Below are positions 5,584 to 6,115 of a DNA stretch of 6,115 nucleotides, in pieces. How positions within the stretch are numbered: position 1 is the first letter of the stretch; each line of letters opens with the position of its first letter. The notes beneath the pieces were generated by a model that saw nothing but the letters and a program-made list of their open reading frames with translations, was not told the origin of the DNA and did not search any database. This DNA is from an uncultured Anaerolineaceae bacterium. GTDB taxonomy: Bacteria > Chloroflexota > Anaerolineae > Anaerolineales > Anaerolineaceae. The stretch is taken from NCBI GenBank assembly GCA_937907495.1, contig CALESS010000410.1:1-6115 (forward strand). The letters are read 5' to 3'. Both the position numbers and the translations under genes were made by a program.

Positions 5584-5611
5584 ATTATATCCATTCTATT
5601 CACTTTCTCAG
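5584..5611 (-). promoter_or_regulatory. Probable promoter of the PC4-like gene
   Basis: On the minus strand CTGAGA (5606-5611, four of six consensus bases) and a perfect TATAAT (5584-5589) are 16 bp apart. Transcription would start near 5577 and give a leader of about 60 nt, which contains the accacggag repeat. The -35 match is modest, so the -10 carries most of the evidence. Confidence 0.45.
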
Positions 5612-5670
5612 GGGAGCGCCAGAAAATGAGGCTGCCCCAACCACTGGCCAGGGATGCCAGGTTCACTTTC

Positions 5671-5679
5671 TGGTACAAT
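5671..5679 (+). promoter_or_regulatory. Extended -10 promoter of the C39-type peptidase gene, predicted leaderless start
   Basis: TGGTACAAT joins a TGn extension to TACAAT (one mismatch to consensus). Seven bases (TCACGCC) separate it from the ATG at 5687, so transcription should begin at or next to the start codon. There is no ribosome site in the gap and no clear -35 at 16-18 bp. The geometry matches that of miaB exactly. Confidence 0.55.
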
Positions 5680-5686
5680 TCACGCC

Positions 5687-6115
5687 ATGATTGGACGAAA
5701 CGGAAGCCCCCTGCGCGGCTGGAAGATGCTGGTGCTGCTTTTGGTTGTACTGGCGCTGCTGGCCGTGCTCATTTATCAATTGCCGCCCGTCAAACAGCGT
5801 TTAAGTTGGCGGCTGGATTTTGCCATGGCCTACATCCGCGGCGTGTTGAACCCGGTGGAGGCCCTGCCCACGGCATTCCCCACCCCGGAAGCCCCGCTCT
5901 TAACCCCCACCCCGGCAGCCACCTTTACCTCCACCCTGCCGCCGGCCACGCCTACCGTCACCCCGGAGCTTTCTCCCACCCCCACGCCCAGCCCCACACC
6001 CCTGCCAGCATCGGTCATCCTGGGCGCGTCCCCCTTTGATAAGCAGGATATCAACAATTGCGGGCCGGCCACGCTGGCGTTGCATCTGCGCATGTTCGGC
6101 TGGGAAGGCGATCAG
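5687..6115 (+). CDS. Membrane-anchored C39-type cysteine peptidase, N-terminal part, cut by window edge
   Basis: The first 143 codons of a gene that continues past the right edge. A short basic N terminus is followed by a strong hydrophobic segment (about 13-30, MLVLLLVVLALLAVLIY region), which should anchor the protein in the membrane or act as a signal peptide. Residues 60-108 form a low-complexity linker rich in Pro and Thr (PTPTPSPTP-like units), as in extracellular linkers that span the cell envelope. The catalytic-type Cys125 lies in DINNCGPATLALHLR, which matches the start of the peptidase C39-like (papain-fold) domain. The His and Asp or Asn of the catalytic site would lie beyond the window. 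The ATG at 5687 has no ribosome site but a -10 element exactly 7 nt upstream. The gene diverges from the PC4-like gene. It probably acts outside the cell on an unknown peptide or protein; the bacteriocin-exporter role of classical C39 domains is not implied. Confidence 0.85.
   Translation, partial: MIGRNGSPLRGWKMLVLLLVVLALLAVLIYQLPPVKQRLSWRLDFAMAYIRGVLNPVEALPTAFPTPEAPLLTPTPAATFTSTLPPATPTVTPELSPTPTPSPTPLPASVILGASPFDKQDINNCGPATLALHLRMFGWEGDQ

Overview
The window looks like a piece of a moderately GC-rich chromosome from an uncultured or environmental member of the Chloroflexota, most likely class Anaerolineae. This is inferred from protein style: a MiaB that begins MKYHIWTEGCQMN, a membrane-anchored C39-type peptidase with a long Pro/Thr linker, and a PC4/YdbC-like protein. 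No marker gene proves the assignment. Every gene is on the minus strand except the last one at the right edge. No tRNA, rRNA, CRISPR array or intact mobile element is visible.

Left block (minus strand, about 2742 down to 1): a three-gene operon that runs off the left edge. A well-formed promoter (TTGCGG, 17 bp, TATAAT) precedes an AAC(3)-family N-acetyltransferase. After 10 nt comes a soluble GAF-PAS histidine kinase, and after 6 nt the start of a metallo-beta-lactamase-fold protein whose usual metal motif is altered. No response regulator is present inside the window. The co-transcription suggests a sensing unit joined to two enzymes of unknown true substrate.

Middle (2680 to 3170): 491 bp with no convincing gene. 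It is more AT-rich than its surroundings. It carries the left operon's promoter, a small inverted repeat, a copy of an 'accacggag' repeat, and a 9-bp inverted pair (gtctgaccc / gggtcagac) that may mark the ends of a decayed element.

Right-centre block (minus strand, 5221 down to 3171): miaB, the tRNA methylthiotransferase, overlaps by 4 nt (ATGA) a membrane-anchored M23 peptidase with a complete zinc and catalytic site. Upstream of miaB lies a small PC4/YdbC-like ssDNA-binding protein with its own promoter and a GTG start.

Right edge (plus strand, 5687 onward): the N-terminal part of a membrane-anchored, probably extracellular C39-type cysteine peptidase, divergent from the PC4-like gene.

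The most useful general observation is that miaB and the C39 gene share one start architecture: an extended -10 (TGn-TAYAAT) exactly 7 nt before the ATG and no Shine-Dalgarno sequence, which predicts leaderless mRNAs. I did not find a clear, wholly new biological system. The best candidates for follow-up are the AAC(3)-kinase-MBL operon and the altered metal motif of the MBL-fold protein.
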